Shown in pieces: positions 1-9,328 of a stretch of DNA of 64,000 nucleotides. The notes below the pieces were generated by a model. The model did not search any database. It saw only the letters and a list, made by a program, of their open reading frames with translations, and was not told the DNA's origin. Position numbers and translations under genes: made by a program. Source of the DNA: Bacillota bacterium (GTDB lineage: Bacteria; Bacillota; Clostridia; Lachnospirales; Lachnospiraceae). Positions within the stretch are counted from its first letter, which is position 1. Each line of letters starts with the position of its first letter. The stretch lies in NCBI GenBank assembly GCA_023411215.1, contig JAEYOY010000041.1, forward strand, positions 1 to 64,000, given 5' to 3'.

Positions 1-698
1 TATCCAGCGCCATTGGATGGACAATTTGTCTTCAGCTTCCCGCCATATTAGTTGGGTGGATTTTAGGTAATCTTCTTGGCGCCTTAGCTGCTTATATCAG
101 AAAGGGCTTCGATAAAGTCCTTCTACCGATAATGATGTTTATCAGCAATCTACCCGCATTTGGTTTAGCTGTAATTTTACTTACTGTTTTTGCAATTAAT
201 CTAAAAATCGCTCCCATCGCCGGTGGATACGGCTATGATTTATTACCCAATTTCAGTTTAAGATTTATTGCCTCTGTTATATCCCATTATCAGCTTCCCT
301 TCTGGTCAATCGTTTTAATATCCATCGGAGGCCAAGCCATTGGAATGCGTTCCATGTCAATTTATGAATTAAACGCTGATTATGTTAAATATAGCCGTTT
401 CCTCGGCATCAAAGATAGAAAGATTGTTGGTTATGTATTTCGCAATGCTATGCTACCACAGATTACCGGTCTGGCTTTATCCATCGGAACCATGGTAGGT
501 GGTGCATTGGTTGCAGAAACCATCTTCAGTTATCCCGGTCTGGGCTCCACGATCCTAAACGCTGTTTCAACTTCAGACTATCCGCTATTATCCGCTGCAA
601 CACTTGTTATCACCATAATGGTATTATTGGCAACATTTACAATTGATATCATCTATGGTTTCATTGATCCCCGCGTAAAAGCGGCACAGTTTGATTAG
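1..698 (+). CDS. ABC transporter permease, DppB/OppB family (5' end outside window)
   Basis: Inner-membrane permease of a peptide/oligosaccharide-type ABC importer. The reading frame is open from base 3, before the first internal ATG at 132, and the upstream residues (a hydrophobic stretch ending LLGALAAYIRKGFDK) are typical of DppB, so the gene starts to the left of the window. The visible part holds several membrane segments and the EAA-type cytoplasmic loop (around ADYVKYSRFLGIKDRKI), where ATPases dock. The TAG stop sits in the Shine-Dalgarno site of the next permease, so the genes are co-transcribed. In fibre-degrading Clostridia this family often carries oligosaccharides instead of peptides; the beta-galactosidase nearby fits that, but substrate is inference. 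Confidence 0.93.
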   Translation, partial: SSAIGWTICLQLPAILVGWILGNLLGALAAYIRKGFDKVLLPIMMFISNLPAFGLAVILLTVFAINLKIAPIAGGYGYDLLPNFSLRFIASVISHYQLPFWSIVLISIGGQAIGMRSMSIYELNADYVKYSRFLGIKDRKIVGYVFRNAMLPQITGLALSIGTMVGGALVAETIFSYPGLGSTILNAVSTSDYPLLSAATLVITIMVLLATFTIDIIYGFIDPRVKAAQFD

Positions 699-711
699 GG
701 AGGAACTAATA

Positions 712-1962
712 ATGAAGAATACGATACGTCAGGTGTTTCACTCTCCCAAATTCGTTATAGGTTTTGCAATTTTTGTAAGCATTGTTTGCTTTACTTTGAT
801 CTATCCTGTCTTTAATCCGGGCAACCCTTTACAGATGATTGGTTTGGGATCCTTTTTTAAACCCGGTACCTACATATCCCTATACGATGCTGCTGATACC
901 ACAACCAATACCATGAAATTAGAGGACGCCGCTGACAAACGATTGGCTACAAAGCTTTCCGATGAAGATCGTGTGTCAATGGTGGTTTGGCTCACAGCTG
1001 CCGGTATTCCCGCCGAGGATATCGATATGGAGAATACCGATGAACTCTTACAACTATGGCACGACAAATTTGATCCAGCGATCAAACCGCAGGGAATGAC
1101 CAAGGCCCAACGTAATTACTATAATCGTTTGAATAGCAGCCTACAAAGCTTACAAAACAGTAGCCAGCTTATCATTGCTAATGAGAATACGGAAACTGGC
1201 CTATTAGAAGAGACGAGAACAATATCTGATACTGATTATGTTAATATCCAGGATATTGCCAATGTAAAAACATTACCCCTTGGCACGGATAACTTCGGTC
1301 GCGATATGCTCAAGGAGCTGGTATCGGCTATTAAAACCTCTCTGCTGATCGGCTTATTCGCTGGCACCATTGCAACCATTATCGGATTAACCCTGGGACT
1401 TCTAGCCGGATATCTTGGAGGTATTGTTGATGATATTATTATGTTTATCACCAATATATTCACGGTAATCCCCTCATTTGTACTATTAATACTGATCTCC
1501 TACAGCCTTAACCAGAATCAGCGAGGAGCAACCTCTGTTGCCATCGTTATCGGCTGTACCTCCTGGTATTGGACAACAAGATCTGTTCGTTCACAGGTTA
1601 TTTCTCTTCGTAACAGAGATCATGTTAACCTAAGTAAGCTGTCCGGACACAGCCTTATCAGGATTATACTCACCGACATCCTGCCCTATATCGCTTCCTA
1701 CGTTGTTATGGCTCTGATTCTTCAAATATCATCAGCCATTCTCGCAGAAGCACAGCTCTCCATGATCGGCCTTGGTCCGAAGACTACCGAGATACCTACT
1801 CTAGGCTTGATGATGAACTGGGCGATGCTTTACTCCGCACATCTGAACGGCTCTTGGTGGGCATATTTTCCGGTTATCCTCTCGATAGCCCTGATATCAT
1901 TCTCGTTAAACTTTATGAATACCGGTCTCGATCAGGTGTTCAATCCCACTTTGAGAGATTAG
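712..1962 (+). CDS. ABC transporter permease, DppC/OppC family, with a large extra N-terminal segment
   Basis: Second permease of the importer, 416 aa. I start at ATG 712 because AGGGAGG (697-703) lies at proper distance; an in-frame TTG at 691 lies upstream of that site. One membrane helix (about residues 17-37) is followed by roughly 150 residues of polar, Asp/Glu/Asn-rich sequence before the hallmark LGTDNFGRD motif (near residue 192). In ordinary DppC this motif comes near residue 60-80, so about 120 residues are inserted, probably outside the cell. Five further hydrophobic segments and an EAA-type loop (RDHVNLSKLSGHS) follow. It pairs with the permease upstream and the two ATPases downstream. 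Confidence 0.93.
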   Translation: MKNTIRQVFHSPKFVIGFAIFVSIVCFTLIYPVFNPGNPLQMIGLGSFFKPGTYISLYDAADTTTNTMKLEDAADKRLATKLSDEDRVSMVVWLTAAGIPAEDIDMENTDELLQLWHDKFDPAIKPQGMTKAQRNYYNRLNSSLQSLQNSSQLIIANENTETGLLEETRTISDTDYVNIQDIANVKTLPLGTDNFGRDMLKELVSAIKTSLLIGLFAGTIATIIGLTLGLLAGYLGGIVDDIIMFITNIFTVIPSFVLLILISYSLNQNQRGATSVAIVIGCTSWYWTTRSVRSQVISLRNRDHVNLSKLSGHSLIRIILTDILPYIASYVVMALILQISSAILAEAQLSMIGLGPKTTEIPTLGLMMNWAMLYSAHLNGSWWAYFPVILSIALISFSLNFMNTGLDQVFNPTLRD

Positions 1963-1972
1963 GAGGTCTGTT

Positions 1973-2980
1973 ATGGGTAAGACAATTCTTGAGGTTAATA
2001 ACCTTACAACAAAATATATCACCCGCTTCCGTGAAGATGTATATGCCGTTGATCATGTATCCTTTAAGATTGAAGAAGGCAAATCCGTTGGTATTGCAGG
2101 TGAATCCGGATGCGGAAAATCAACTCTTGCGCTTAGCTTGATGGGATATTACTTCGCTCCACTACATTATATGAGCGGTGATATCATCGTTGACGGACAG
2201 AACATCTCTAAGCTTGATCCTGACACCATTCGTAAAAGCATTCTTGGTACAGAGATCGCATATATTCCTCAGGCAGCGATGAATGCGTTAAATCCGACTC
2301 AGAAAATCATTCGCTTCATAGAGGACGTTATCCATGTTCATGAGCCAAAGATGCCGAAGAAAGATATTTATGATATTGCAAGAAAACGTTTCGAAGAGCT
2401 TGGATTACCTGCCTCCGTATTGGAGAAGCATGCCGTAGAATTATCCGGTGGTATGAAGCAGCGTACCGTTATTGCAATCTCCACTATTCTATCTCCGAAG
2501 GTCTTGATCGCTGATGAGCCCTCCAGTGCTCTGGATGTAACCAGTCAGAAGATGGTTATCAAGATGCTTCGTAACCTGATGGAGAAAGGTTATATTAAGT
2601 CCATGATCTTTATTACTCATGAGCTTCCCTTACTCTATAATGTCACGGATGACATCATGGTAATGTATGCAGGCCAGATTGTTGAAAAAGGTACCGCTAA
2701 GGAGATGGTATTCAATCCCATCCATCCCTATTCCAAGGGTCTTATGGGCTCCATCATTGTACCTGAGTCCGGTACCCGTGATATTAAGCTGGCAGCAATT
2801 CCCGGAACACCTCCGAATTTAAAAAAACCTCCGGCAGGCTGCCGTTTTGCAGAGCGTTGCAAATATGTAACCAGCGAATGCAAGGTAAATTCCATTGGTC
2901 TGCGTGAATGTGGTGATGGACGTAGCTACCGTTGTATTATTGATATTGAGAAGCTAAGGGAGGAATATGCAAATGAGTGA
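1973..2980 (+). CDS. ABC transporter ATP-binding protein, DppD/OppD family
   Basis: Cytoplasmic ATPase of the importer, 335 aa. Walker A GESGCGKST at residues 43-51, signature LSGGM at 157-161, Walker B VLIADE at 177-182 and the switch histidine in ITHELP. The C-terminal OppD/DppD extension carries the expected cysteines (CRFAERC, then a Cys near SEC and CIID), which in this family can bind an Fe-S cluster. GGAGG precedes the ATG 10 bases after the permease stop. The end overlaps the start of the partner ATPase by 8 bases, indicating translational coupling. Confidence 0.95.
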   Translation: MGKTILEVNNLTTKYITRFREDVYAVDHVSFKIEEGKSVGIAGESGCGKSTLALSLMGYYFAPLHYMSGDIIVDGQNISKLDPDTIRKSILGTEIAYIPQAAMNALNPTQKIIRFIEDVIHVHEPKMPKKDIYDIARKRFEELGLPASVLEKHAVELSGGMKQRTVIAISTILSPKVLIADEPSSALDVTSQKMVIKMLRNLMEKGYIKSMIFITHELPLLYNVTDDIMVMYAGQIVEKGTAKEMVFNPIHPYSKGLMGSIIVPESGTRDIKLAAIPGTPPNLKKPPAGCRFAERCKYVTSECKVNSIGLRECGDGRSYRCIIDIEKLREEYANE

Positions 2981-3803
2981 TACAAGACCCATGTGTTTAA
3001 GCGGGAAGGGCGTCACAAAGGTATTCGGCTTTGGAGAGAAAAAAACAGTCGCAGTTGATCATGTTGACTTTGAATTTCATGAGGGCGAACTCATCTCCAT
3101 CGTTGGCGAATCCGGCAGTGGCAAAACTACCCTGAGCAAGATGCTTCTCGGTCTCATTAATGTTACGGAAGGCCAAATTTTCTTTCAGGATAAACCGCTC
3201 GATATCAGTACACGTAAGAAGAAAAAGGAATATTGGAAGGATATTCAGGCCATCTTCCAGGATCCCTTCTCCTCCTATAACGTATTTACGAAAATTGATC
3301 GCGTTTTACTCGATTGTATCCATATGCGTGGAGGAAAACATCTGTCCATGGACAAGAAGATTGAAATGATGACCGAGGCTTGCAGCTTCGTAAATCTGAA
3401 ATTTGCGGAGTTGACGAATAAATATCCCTTTGAGCTTTCCGGCGGACAGATGCAGCGTCTTATGATTGCACGTATCTTCCTCCTCAAACCCAAGATTCTT
3501 CTTGCGGATGAGCCTACCTCCATGATTGATGCCTGTTCCCGTGCAACGATTCTGGATATGTTGTTAAATCTGCGTAATGAAATCGGTATGACAATTATCT
3601 TCATCACACATGATATCGGCCTCGCTTACTATATCTCCGATAGCGTATATATTATGGAACATGGTAAATTCGTGGAAAGCGGTACTGCAGATGAGGTAAT
3701 TCTTAATTCAAAAGCAGCTTATACCAAGCGCTTAATCAGTGATGTCCCAAAGATTTATGAGGAATGGGATCTTTCTACTGTAAGTACTTCGGCAGAGGCA
3801 TAA
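2973..3803 (+). CDS. ABC transporter ATP-binding protein, DppF/OppF family
   Basis: Second ATPase, 276 aa. Walker A GESGSGKTT at residues 45-53, Q-loop in IFQDPFSSYN, signature LSGGQ, Walker B ILLADEPTS and switch histidine in ITHDIG. Two ATGs are close together (2967 and 2973); GGGAGG at 2958-2963 is only 3 bases from the first and 9 from the second, so 2973 (MSDTRP) is chosen. Last gene of the importer operon; a strong hairpin follows. No solute-binding protein is in view; it probably lies upstream. Confidence 0.95.
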   Translation: MSDTRPMCLSGKGVTKVFGFGEKKTVAVDHVDFEFHEGELISIVGESGSGKTTLSKMLLGLINVTEGQIFFQDKPLDISTRKKKKEYWKDIQAIFQDPFSSYNVFTKIDRVLLDCIHMRGGKHLSMDKKIEMMTEACSFVNLKFAELTNKYPFELSGGQMQRLMIARIFLLKPKILLADEPTSMIDACSRATILDMLLNLRNEIGMTIIFITHDIGLAYYISDSVYIMEHGKFVESGTADEVILNSKAAYTKRLISDVPKIYEEWDLSTVSTSAEA

Positions 3804-3815
3804 ATATCTGTTAGT

Positions 3816-3863
3816 AAACGGATAACATATCTCCCTCACACTTGGGATGTATGTTATCCGTTT
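3816..3863 (+). terminator. Hairpin after the ABC importer operon
   Basis: Perfect 14-bp stem: AAACGGATAACATA (3816-3829) pairs with TATGTTATCCGTTT (3850-3863) across a 20-base loop, directly after the last ATPase. There is no long T-run, so it may act as terminator or as transcript-end protection. Confidence 0.65.
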
Positions 3864-3889
3864 CTGTGGCGGGTACATACATATTTAAA

Positions 3890-4077
3890 ATGAGCAAGTT
3901 CTTACAAATGAAATTAATCAAAATGAAAGGCACAATTAATGACTGCTTTGCTAATCATTATAAGTCTCATCATATGAGCTGGCTCCATTGCTTCTGGGGT
4001 GTCGGAGCCGTAGTAGGTCCGATGATTATCTCCCTGTTTATATAGGATGCCAATTGGAGAAAGGGGTATCTATCTCA
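3890..4077 (+). pseudogene. Remnant of a major facilitator superfamily (MFS) sugar transporter
   Basis: The translated stretch reads ...HYKSHHMSWLHCFWGVGAV then VGPMIISLFI, stops at TAG (4043-4045), and in the same frame continues DANWRKGYL. MFS transporters of Clostridia carry a very similar run (NHYKARHMNWLHCFWGIGA-xxGP, then NWRxGY) in their first half. Only about 60 residues survive, flanked by the importer terminator and the convergent AraC gene, so this is a decayed fragment. The family call is from motif memory, not a search. Confidence 0.6.
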
Positions 4078-4923
4078 TTACCTATCTCTTTCTCTGTATT
4101 CACTTGGAGACATCCCGGTATACTTATGAAAAATACGACTAAAGTATAGCTGGTTATCATACCCTACCAGATTAGAGACCTCACTGATGGAAAGCGAATG
4201 GTTATTCAGGAACTCCTTAGCATTCTGTAATCGGATGTTCGTGATGTATTGCTTCGGAGCATAGCCGGTGTATCTCTTAAATTCCCGTATAAACCAACAA
4301 CAGCTGATATGATAGCTATCAGCCAATGAAGAGATATTGATATCTTTCTGATATTCATGATGTATCCAGTCAATCAACTCATCAAACATGGAATGATATC
4401 CACGCTTTTCCCGTTCAGCGGTATAGGAATTTCTAGCCATCAAAATTAGCAATTGCCTAAAGTAAGCTTCTGCCATCTCTATGTTCGAGATCCGATCCAT
4501 CCTAAGCTCTGTTATAATCTTCTCAAATAGCTCAGTCAGCTCCTCCTTCGCGTAAAGTACCATGGGTCGACCTGCAAATAAACCAAGCGAATTTAGTAGC
4601 TGCTCTACCCCTCTACCGGTAAAATGAATCCAGTAGATATCGGGTTTCTCCTGCAATATATAGTAGTAATCCTGAGGCATCCCGGGTTGATAAAGAAATG
4701 CTCCTCCCTTACCGACATCATACCTTGACCCTTCCAGATTAAAGTGTGCCCTGCCCTCTGACACATAAAGAAGTTGATAATCTCGTCTTCCAGTCGGTCT
4801 AATGGTAGACATTTTCTTTAGATGAATTAATTTATAGTGACCACAGCTTTTCACTAACAGCTCTGACTCCTCAGACGGAAGATCATCATCTATTTTATTA
4901 TAATAACCAGAATAGCTAAACAT
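4078..4923 (-). CDS. AraC-family transcriptional regulator (cupin sensor plus HTH)
   Basis: 281 aa. The N-terminal half is a cupin-type sugar-sensing domain (YLLYVSEGRAHFNLEG-like region; VGKGGAFLYQPG around residues 70-82), the C-terminal ~100 residues hold two helix-turn-helix units ending in the family signature (VGYDNQLYFSRIFHKYTG then MSPSEYRERDR). It is divergent from the beta-galactosidase gene, with a 250-base shared promoter region, so it most likely controls that gene and possibly the upstream importer in response to a galactoside. Inducer identity cannot be read from sequence. Confidence 0.93.
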   Translation of the reverse strand: MFSYSGYYNKIDDDLPSEESELLVKSCGHYKLIHLKKMSTIRPTGRRDYQLLYVSEGRAHFNLEGSRYDVGKGGAFLYQPGMPQDYYYILQEKPDIYWIHFTGRGVEQLLNSLGLFAGRPMVLYAKEELTELFEKIITELRMDRISNIEMAEAYFRQLLILMARNSYTAEREKRGYHSMFDELIDWIHHEYQKDINISSLADSYHISCCWFIREFKRYTGYAPKQYITNIRLQNAKEFLNNHSLSISEVSNLVGYDNQLYFSRIFHKYTGMSPSEYRERDR

Positions 4924-5016
4924 ATTTTTCTCACCTTGTAATGTATGTAATTGTACGCGTATAGATCAATTTTGTTAATGCAACTCACATCTAATGTTCA
5001 TTTAACCATACCAATC

Positions 5017-5031
5017 ATACCAAATGGGTAT
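5017..5031. promoter_or_regulatory. Possible operator between araC-type gene and lacZ-type gene
   Basis: Small inverted repeat ATACC-aaatg-GGTAT in the divergent promoter region, next to a direct repeat (CATACCAATCATACC, ending at 5021). Position suits a regulator site; AraC proteins usually bind direct repeats, so either could be the functional part. No clear -35/-10 pair is evident for the beta-galactosidase gene. Confidence 0.3.
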
Positions 5032-5173
5032 CATTTTGTCCATATATAAAGCAAGAATGATTATAGTAAAATATAGTCCTCGTGCTACAATTATCTCATA
5101 TAAAAAAAGATTTTATACTATCATAAAATCCTTACAAAAACTATGAAATTCTTACATTATGAGGTGCTTCATT

Positions 5174-8100
5174 ATGAGATTACCAAAATATTATGAAGAT
5201 ACGAAAAATCTTCACATAGGTACCATGCCAAACCGTGCTTACTATGTTCCCTATGATAAGGAAAATCAGACAGAGAAGCTACAGCTTCTGAACGGAACCT
5301 GGAAATTTAAGTATTATAATAACCGTTTTGAGGTGGAAGAGAACTTCTTCACACCGAATTATGATCTTATTAGCTTTGCTGAACTTCCTGTTCCGAGCTG
5401 CTGGCAAAACCACGGCTATGACAATCATCAGTACACCAATGTTAATTATCCCTTTCCCTATGATCTGCCCTATGTGCCGGAGCAGAATAATCCCTGCGGC
5501 GCCTATGTACATCATTTTCAGGTTGACAAGCAACAGCTATCCGGGAGAAATTATCTGAATTTTGAAGGTGTAGATTCCTGTTATTATGTATGGTTGAACG
5601 GAAGCTTTATCGGCTTTAGCCAGGTCTCCCATTCTACCAGTGAATTTGATATATCAGAGCAGCTTGTTGAAGGCGAGAATACTCTTGCTGTACTGGTTAT
5701 GAAGTGGTGCACCGGAAGCTATTATGAGGATCAGGATAAGTTCCGCATGTCAGGAATCTTCCGCGACGTATACATCCTGTCAAGAGCGAAGGAGCACATT
5801 CGCGACTACTTTGTGAAAACCGCTTTAAACGATGATCTAAGTGAGGCCTCGGTAACCGTTGATCTCGAGTATCTAGGAGAGGAGATTCCTACCACAGCCT
5901 CTCTCTATGATTGCAACCATAGCCTGCTTGAGACGAAACAGGTTTATCAAAAGCAGGTTGCCTTCCAAGTAGTAACACCATTGCTCTGGAATGCGGAAAC
6001 ACCTCATTTATATACCCTCGTGCTGTCTACCGAAGAAGAGGAGATTACTCAGAAGATCGGCATTCGGGAGATTGAGATTAAAAACAGTGTAATATTATTA
6101 AATCGTACCCCCATCAAGTTTAAGGGCGTGAATCGACATGACAGTGATCCGGTAACCGGATATACCATTAGCCAGGAGCAGGTGCTTAAGGATCTTTCTC
6201 TGATGAAGCAGTACAACATCAACGCAATCCGTACCAGCCATTATCCGAACGCACCCTGGTTTCCTTCCCTTTGCGATGAATACGGCTTTTATCTGATCGC
6301 GGAAGCAGATCTTGAGACTCATGGAGCAACTAGCTTCTATTCCGGTTCTTATGAAAGCACCTACGGTGACATTGCACAGAATCCCATCTCCGATGATTTT
6401 ATTCTTGATCGGGAGCAGCGCAATGTTCAACGAGATAAAAACCATCCGTCCATTCTAATCTGGTCTTTAGGTAATGAAAGTGGTTGGGGTGCCAGCCTTG
6501 AGAAGGCCGGTAGATGGGTTAAGCAATATGATAGCACCAGATTACTCCATTATGAGGGCAGTGTACATGTTACGGGTGGTTATCAGGCGGATCTATCCAT
6601 GCTTGATGTATATAGCAAAATGTATGATTCTGTTGCAGATATCGATCAATATTTTAGTAACCCGGAGAATAAAAAGCCCTATGTACTCTGTGAGTATTGC
6701 CATGCAATGGGTAATGGCCCCGGCGATCTTGAGGATTACATGAAGAAAATATATAAATATGATGGTATGGTCGGCGGTTTTATCTGGGAATGGTGTGATC
6801 ATGCTATCTATCTTGGCGAGACAGAGGATGGTAGAAAGAAATATGCTTATGGTGGTGATTCCGGAGAATATCCCCATGACGGTAACTTCTGTGTGGACGG
6901 TCTCGTCTATCCAGACCGTAGCGTAAGTACAGGTCTTATCGAATATAAAAATGTTCTACGTCCCATACGTGCTATCATGTTAGACGCAGACAGAGGGATT
7001 ATTCATCTGGAGAACAAGCTGGACTTTACGAACACCAAGGACTTTATCTCCATTACCTATCAGTTGGAGAATAATGGTCGGATGATCGGTGAAGGCTTTA
7101 TTAAAGAGCTCGATATCCCTCCTCATGAGACAAGAGAGCTGTTCCTTCATTACAGCATTCCGGAGCATGGAGTAACCTTACTGAAGCTCAACTATGTGCA
7201 GAAGGTGGATCTTCCCTTCACAAAAGCCGGCCACGAATTAGGCTTTGATCAGCTATTATTAAAAGAGGGAAGTTTTATTCCGGAATATAATAATTCGCTT
7301 ACCCGCGAAGCAAATAGCGATCCAGCTTCTCAGGGTAATAGCTCCACTTTGAGTGTTTCTGCTCCTCTTCATTTAGAGGATAATGAACAATCGCTGATCG
7401 TATCCGGGAAGGATTTTTCATATCAATTCAATAAACTGACCGGTCTCTTGGAGGATATCTCTAAGCGTGGAATGAAGCTTCTGGAGCGTCCCATGGAATT
7501 CAATCTCTGGAGAGCGCCTACCGATAATGACCGTAATATCAGAAACGAATGGGAACGAGCAGGCTATGACAGAACCATGGTTCGCGTCTATCATACCGAA
7601 GTTACTACCGATGAATTCGGCAATGCAGTTCTTGAGGCTAAGCTGGCGATTAATGCAATTCAAAGGGAGCATATGGTGGATATGGCGATACTTTGGACAA
7701 TCTCACCCAGAGGCGAACTTAGCTTAAAGGCTGAGGTCCTTCGTAATACCAAGATGCCCTACCTCCCCCGCTTTGGTCTTCGTCTCTTCCTGCCCAAGTC
7801 CTATGATCAGGTGCAATACTTTGGTTATGGGCCTTATGAAAGCTACATTGATAAACACCAGGCCTCCTACGTCGGATTATTTGAACAGAGTGTCTCCACG
7901 ATGTTTGAGGACTATATCTTCCCTCAGGAGAATTCCTCCCACTTTGGCTGTAGATACCTTAGTGTCAGCGACTCAGCTGCTTCCTCGAAGCTGACCGTTA
8001 CCGCAGCACAGGATTTTGCCTTCAATGTCAGTGAATATACACAGGAGGAGCTTACGAAGAAGGCTCACAACTATGAACTGGAGAAATCTCCTTATACTGT

Positions 8101-8221
8101 GGTATGTGTGGATTACAAACAGAGCGGAATCGGCTCCAACAGCTGTGGTCCTGTGCTCTTACCGCAGTATCGACTAGAGGAGGAGAAGTTTAACTTTACC
8201 TTTCATTTTAACTTTCAATAA
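5174..8221 (+). CDS. lacZ: Beta-galactosidase, glycoside hydrolase family 2 (LacZ type)
   Basis: Hydrolyses terminal beta-galactosides in the cytoplasm (no signal peptide). About 1015 aa, the length of full LacZ enzymes. ATG 5174 is chosen because GAGGTG (5161-5166) is 7 bases upstream; an ATG at 5159 overlaps that site. Order: sugar-binding jelly-roll, immunoglobulin-like domain, TIM barrel (about 290-600), second beta domain, C-terminal Bgal_small_N domain. The acid/base is E435 in WSLGNESGWG and the nucleophile E507 in VLCEYCHAMGNGPG; the barrel-entry motif GVNRHDSDP is present. A polar Ser/Asn/Glu-rich stretch (near EANSDPASQGNSS) is probably a linker. Divergent AraC gene is the likely regulator. 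Confidence 0.96.
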   Translation: MRLPKYYEDTKNLHIGTMPNRAYYVPYDKENQTEKLQLLNGTWKFKYYNNRFEVEENFFTPNYDLISFAELPVPSCWQNHGYDNHQYTNVNYPFPYDLPYVPEQNNPCGAYVHHFQVDKQQLSGRNYLNFEGVDSCYYVWLNGSFIGFSQVSHSTSEFDISEQLVEGENTLAVLVMKWCTGSYYEDQDKFRMSGIFRDVYILSRAKEHIRDYFVKTALNDDLSEASVTVDLEYLGEEIPTTASLYDCNHSLLETKQVYQKQVAFQVVTPLLWNAETPHLYTLVLSTEEEEITQKIGIREIEIKNSVILLNRTPIKFKGVNRHDSDPVTGYTISQEQVLKDLSLMKQYNINAIRTSHYPNAPWFPSLCDEYGFYLIAEADLETHGATSFYSGSYESTYGDIAQNPISDDFILDREQRNVQRDKNHPSILIWSLGNESGWGASLEKAGRWVKQYDSTRLLHYEGSVHVTGGYQADLSMLDVYSKMYDSVADIDQYFSNPENKKPYVLCEYCHAMGNGPGDLEDYMKKIYKYDGMVGGFIWEWCDHAIYLGETEDGRKKYAYGGDSGEYPHDGNFCVDGLVYPDRSVSTGLIEYKNVLRPIRAIMLDADRGIIHLENKLDFTNTKDFISITYQLENNGRMIGEGFIKELDIPPHETRELFLHYSIPEHGVTLLKLNYVQKVDLPFTKAGHELGFDQLLLKEGSFIPEYNNSLTREANSDPASQGNSSTLSVSAPLHLEDNEQSLIVSGKDFSYQFNKLTGLLEDISKRGMKLLERPMEFNLWRAPTDNDRNIRNEWERAGYDRTMVRVYHTEVTTDEFGNAVLEAKLAINAIQREHMVDMAILWTISPRGELSLKAEVLRNTKMPYLPRFGLRLFLPKSYDQVQYFGYGPYESYIDKHQASYVGLFEQSVSTMFEDYIFPQENSSHFGCRYLSVSDSAASSKLTVTAAQDFAFNVSEYTQEELTKKAHNYELEKSPYTVVCVDYKQSGIGSNSCGPVLLPQYRLEEEKFNFTFHFNFQ

Positions 8222-8297
8222 ATTCAATAATTACGTAACAACATATGAATAGGTATAAGAAGGGCATCTTATCAATCTTTCTTTTATTGTAAACCTA

Positions 8298-8340
8298 GCA
8301 ATAGAAAGCATGCTTCATTCGCTTTTATTGTCATTCATGA
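8298..8340 (-). repeat. Dispersed palindromic repeat, copy 1
   Basis: On the minus strand this reads TCATGAATGACAATAAAAGC..., then GAAGCATGCTT and TCTATTGC. It matches copies at 37725-37765 and 51729-51770 in flank (ATTCATGAC), arms (ACRATAG...CTATYGT) and central GCGAAGC-like core. Intergenic, like the other two. Confidence 0.55.
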
Positions 8341-8388
8341 AAAGAAAGCCCGCTTAGTATCCCCTTCTTGATTATCAAGTAAAAGAAA

Positions 8389-8443
8389 AAGAAGGACAAT
8401 ATACTCCCAACAAAAGTGATATGAGAGAATATTGTCCTTCTTT
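8389..8443. terminator. Bidirectional terminator between lacZ-type and oxidoreductase genes
   Basis: AAAGAAGGACAAT pairs with ATTGTCCTTCTTT (8431-8443) with a loop of about 28 bases; T-rich on both sides, so it can serve both convergent transcription units. Confidence 0.7.
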
Positions 8444-8476
8444 GATTCTTTGTTTCTTTATTTGATATGAACTGCC

Positions 8477-9328
8477 TTAAGCAAATTCATGAATTAACCG
8501 ATTCACTACCTCCGGATCATAAGCCCGGTCTAAGAGAGGTATTCCAGCTTGTAGGACGGAATTATTCTGATGGAAGGTCTGACGATCTTCACGGTAAATA
8601 ACGCCGATCGGAATCTTCTCATCGAATTCCATCGCCTTCTCCATCGCTGCCAGCTTATTGGTTGGATCATAGCTGTCATCCAACTCATATGCTCTCTGGT
8701 TGTAATAAGCAAAGGTATTAATCTTATTAAAGCTTACACAGGGCTGTAGAATATCAACTATGGCATAGCCGTCGTATTCGATTGCCTGCTTCATGATAGC
8801 AGTCAGATGTTCCTTTCGGCCACTGAAGGCTCTACCGACAAAGCCGGCTCCTGCTGCTATTGCTAACATAATCGGATTTAGAGGTGTTGTTGTATTCCCA
8901 TTCACTTGAACATCCGTTACTATTCCCTTAACAGAGGTCGGAGAGGCTTGCCCCTTGGTCAGACCATAAATCTGATTATCATGGACAAAATGTGTAATGT
9001 TCACATTTCTTCGAATGTTATGTAGAAAATGATTTCCACCTTCTCCATAAGTATCACCGTCTCCGGAGTTAACGATAACCGTTAGCTTTTCATTTGCTAT
9101 TTTTGCAGCTATTGCAGCGGGTAAAGCTCTTCCGTGCAGACCGCAATATTGATTCGCACTGATATATTGGGGCAGCTTCGCCGCCTGGCCAATTCCAGCA
9201 ACCATTAATACCTCGTATGGATCCTTGCCCAATTCCTCCAGAGCAGCCTTCAAACTGTCCAAAATATTAAAATTACCGCAGCCGGGGCACCAGGCTGTCT
9301 CACGAGTCTCAAATTTCTTATCACTCAT
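8477..9328 (-). CDS. 2-oxoacid:ferredoxin oxidoreductase, beta subunit (TPP-binding)
   Basis: Catalytic half of an enzyme that oxidatively decarboxylates a 2-oxoacid (pyruvate, 2-oxoglutarate or branched-chain) to acyl-CoA and reduced ferredoxin. 283 aa. The TPP/Mg motif is GDGDTYGEGGNHF followed by VHDNQIYGLTKGQ. Cys14 and Cys17 (WCPGCGN) and the Cys of LQPCVSF are expected ligands of the proximal [4Fe-4S]; the third ligand often sits in a GIGCSS-like motif, which here is GIGQAA, while Cys62 (QYCGLHGR) lies nearby. Overlaps the alpha stop by 4 bases (ATGA). Substrate cannot be assigned from sequence. Confidence 0.92.
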   Translation of the reverse strand: MSDKKFETRETAWCPGCGNFNILDSLKAALEELGKDPYEVLMVAGIGQAAKLPQYISANQYCGLHGRALPAAIAAKIANEKLTVIVNSGDGDTYGEGGNHFLHNIRRNVNITHFVHDNQIYGLTKGQASPTSVKGIVTDVQVNGNTTTPLNPIMLAIAAGAGFVGRAFSGRKEHLTAIMKQAIEYDGYAIVDILQPCVSFNKINTFAYYNQRAYELDDSYDPTNKLAAMEKAMEFDEKIPIGVIYREDRQTFHQNNSVLQAGIPLLDRAYDPEVVNRLIHEFA

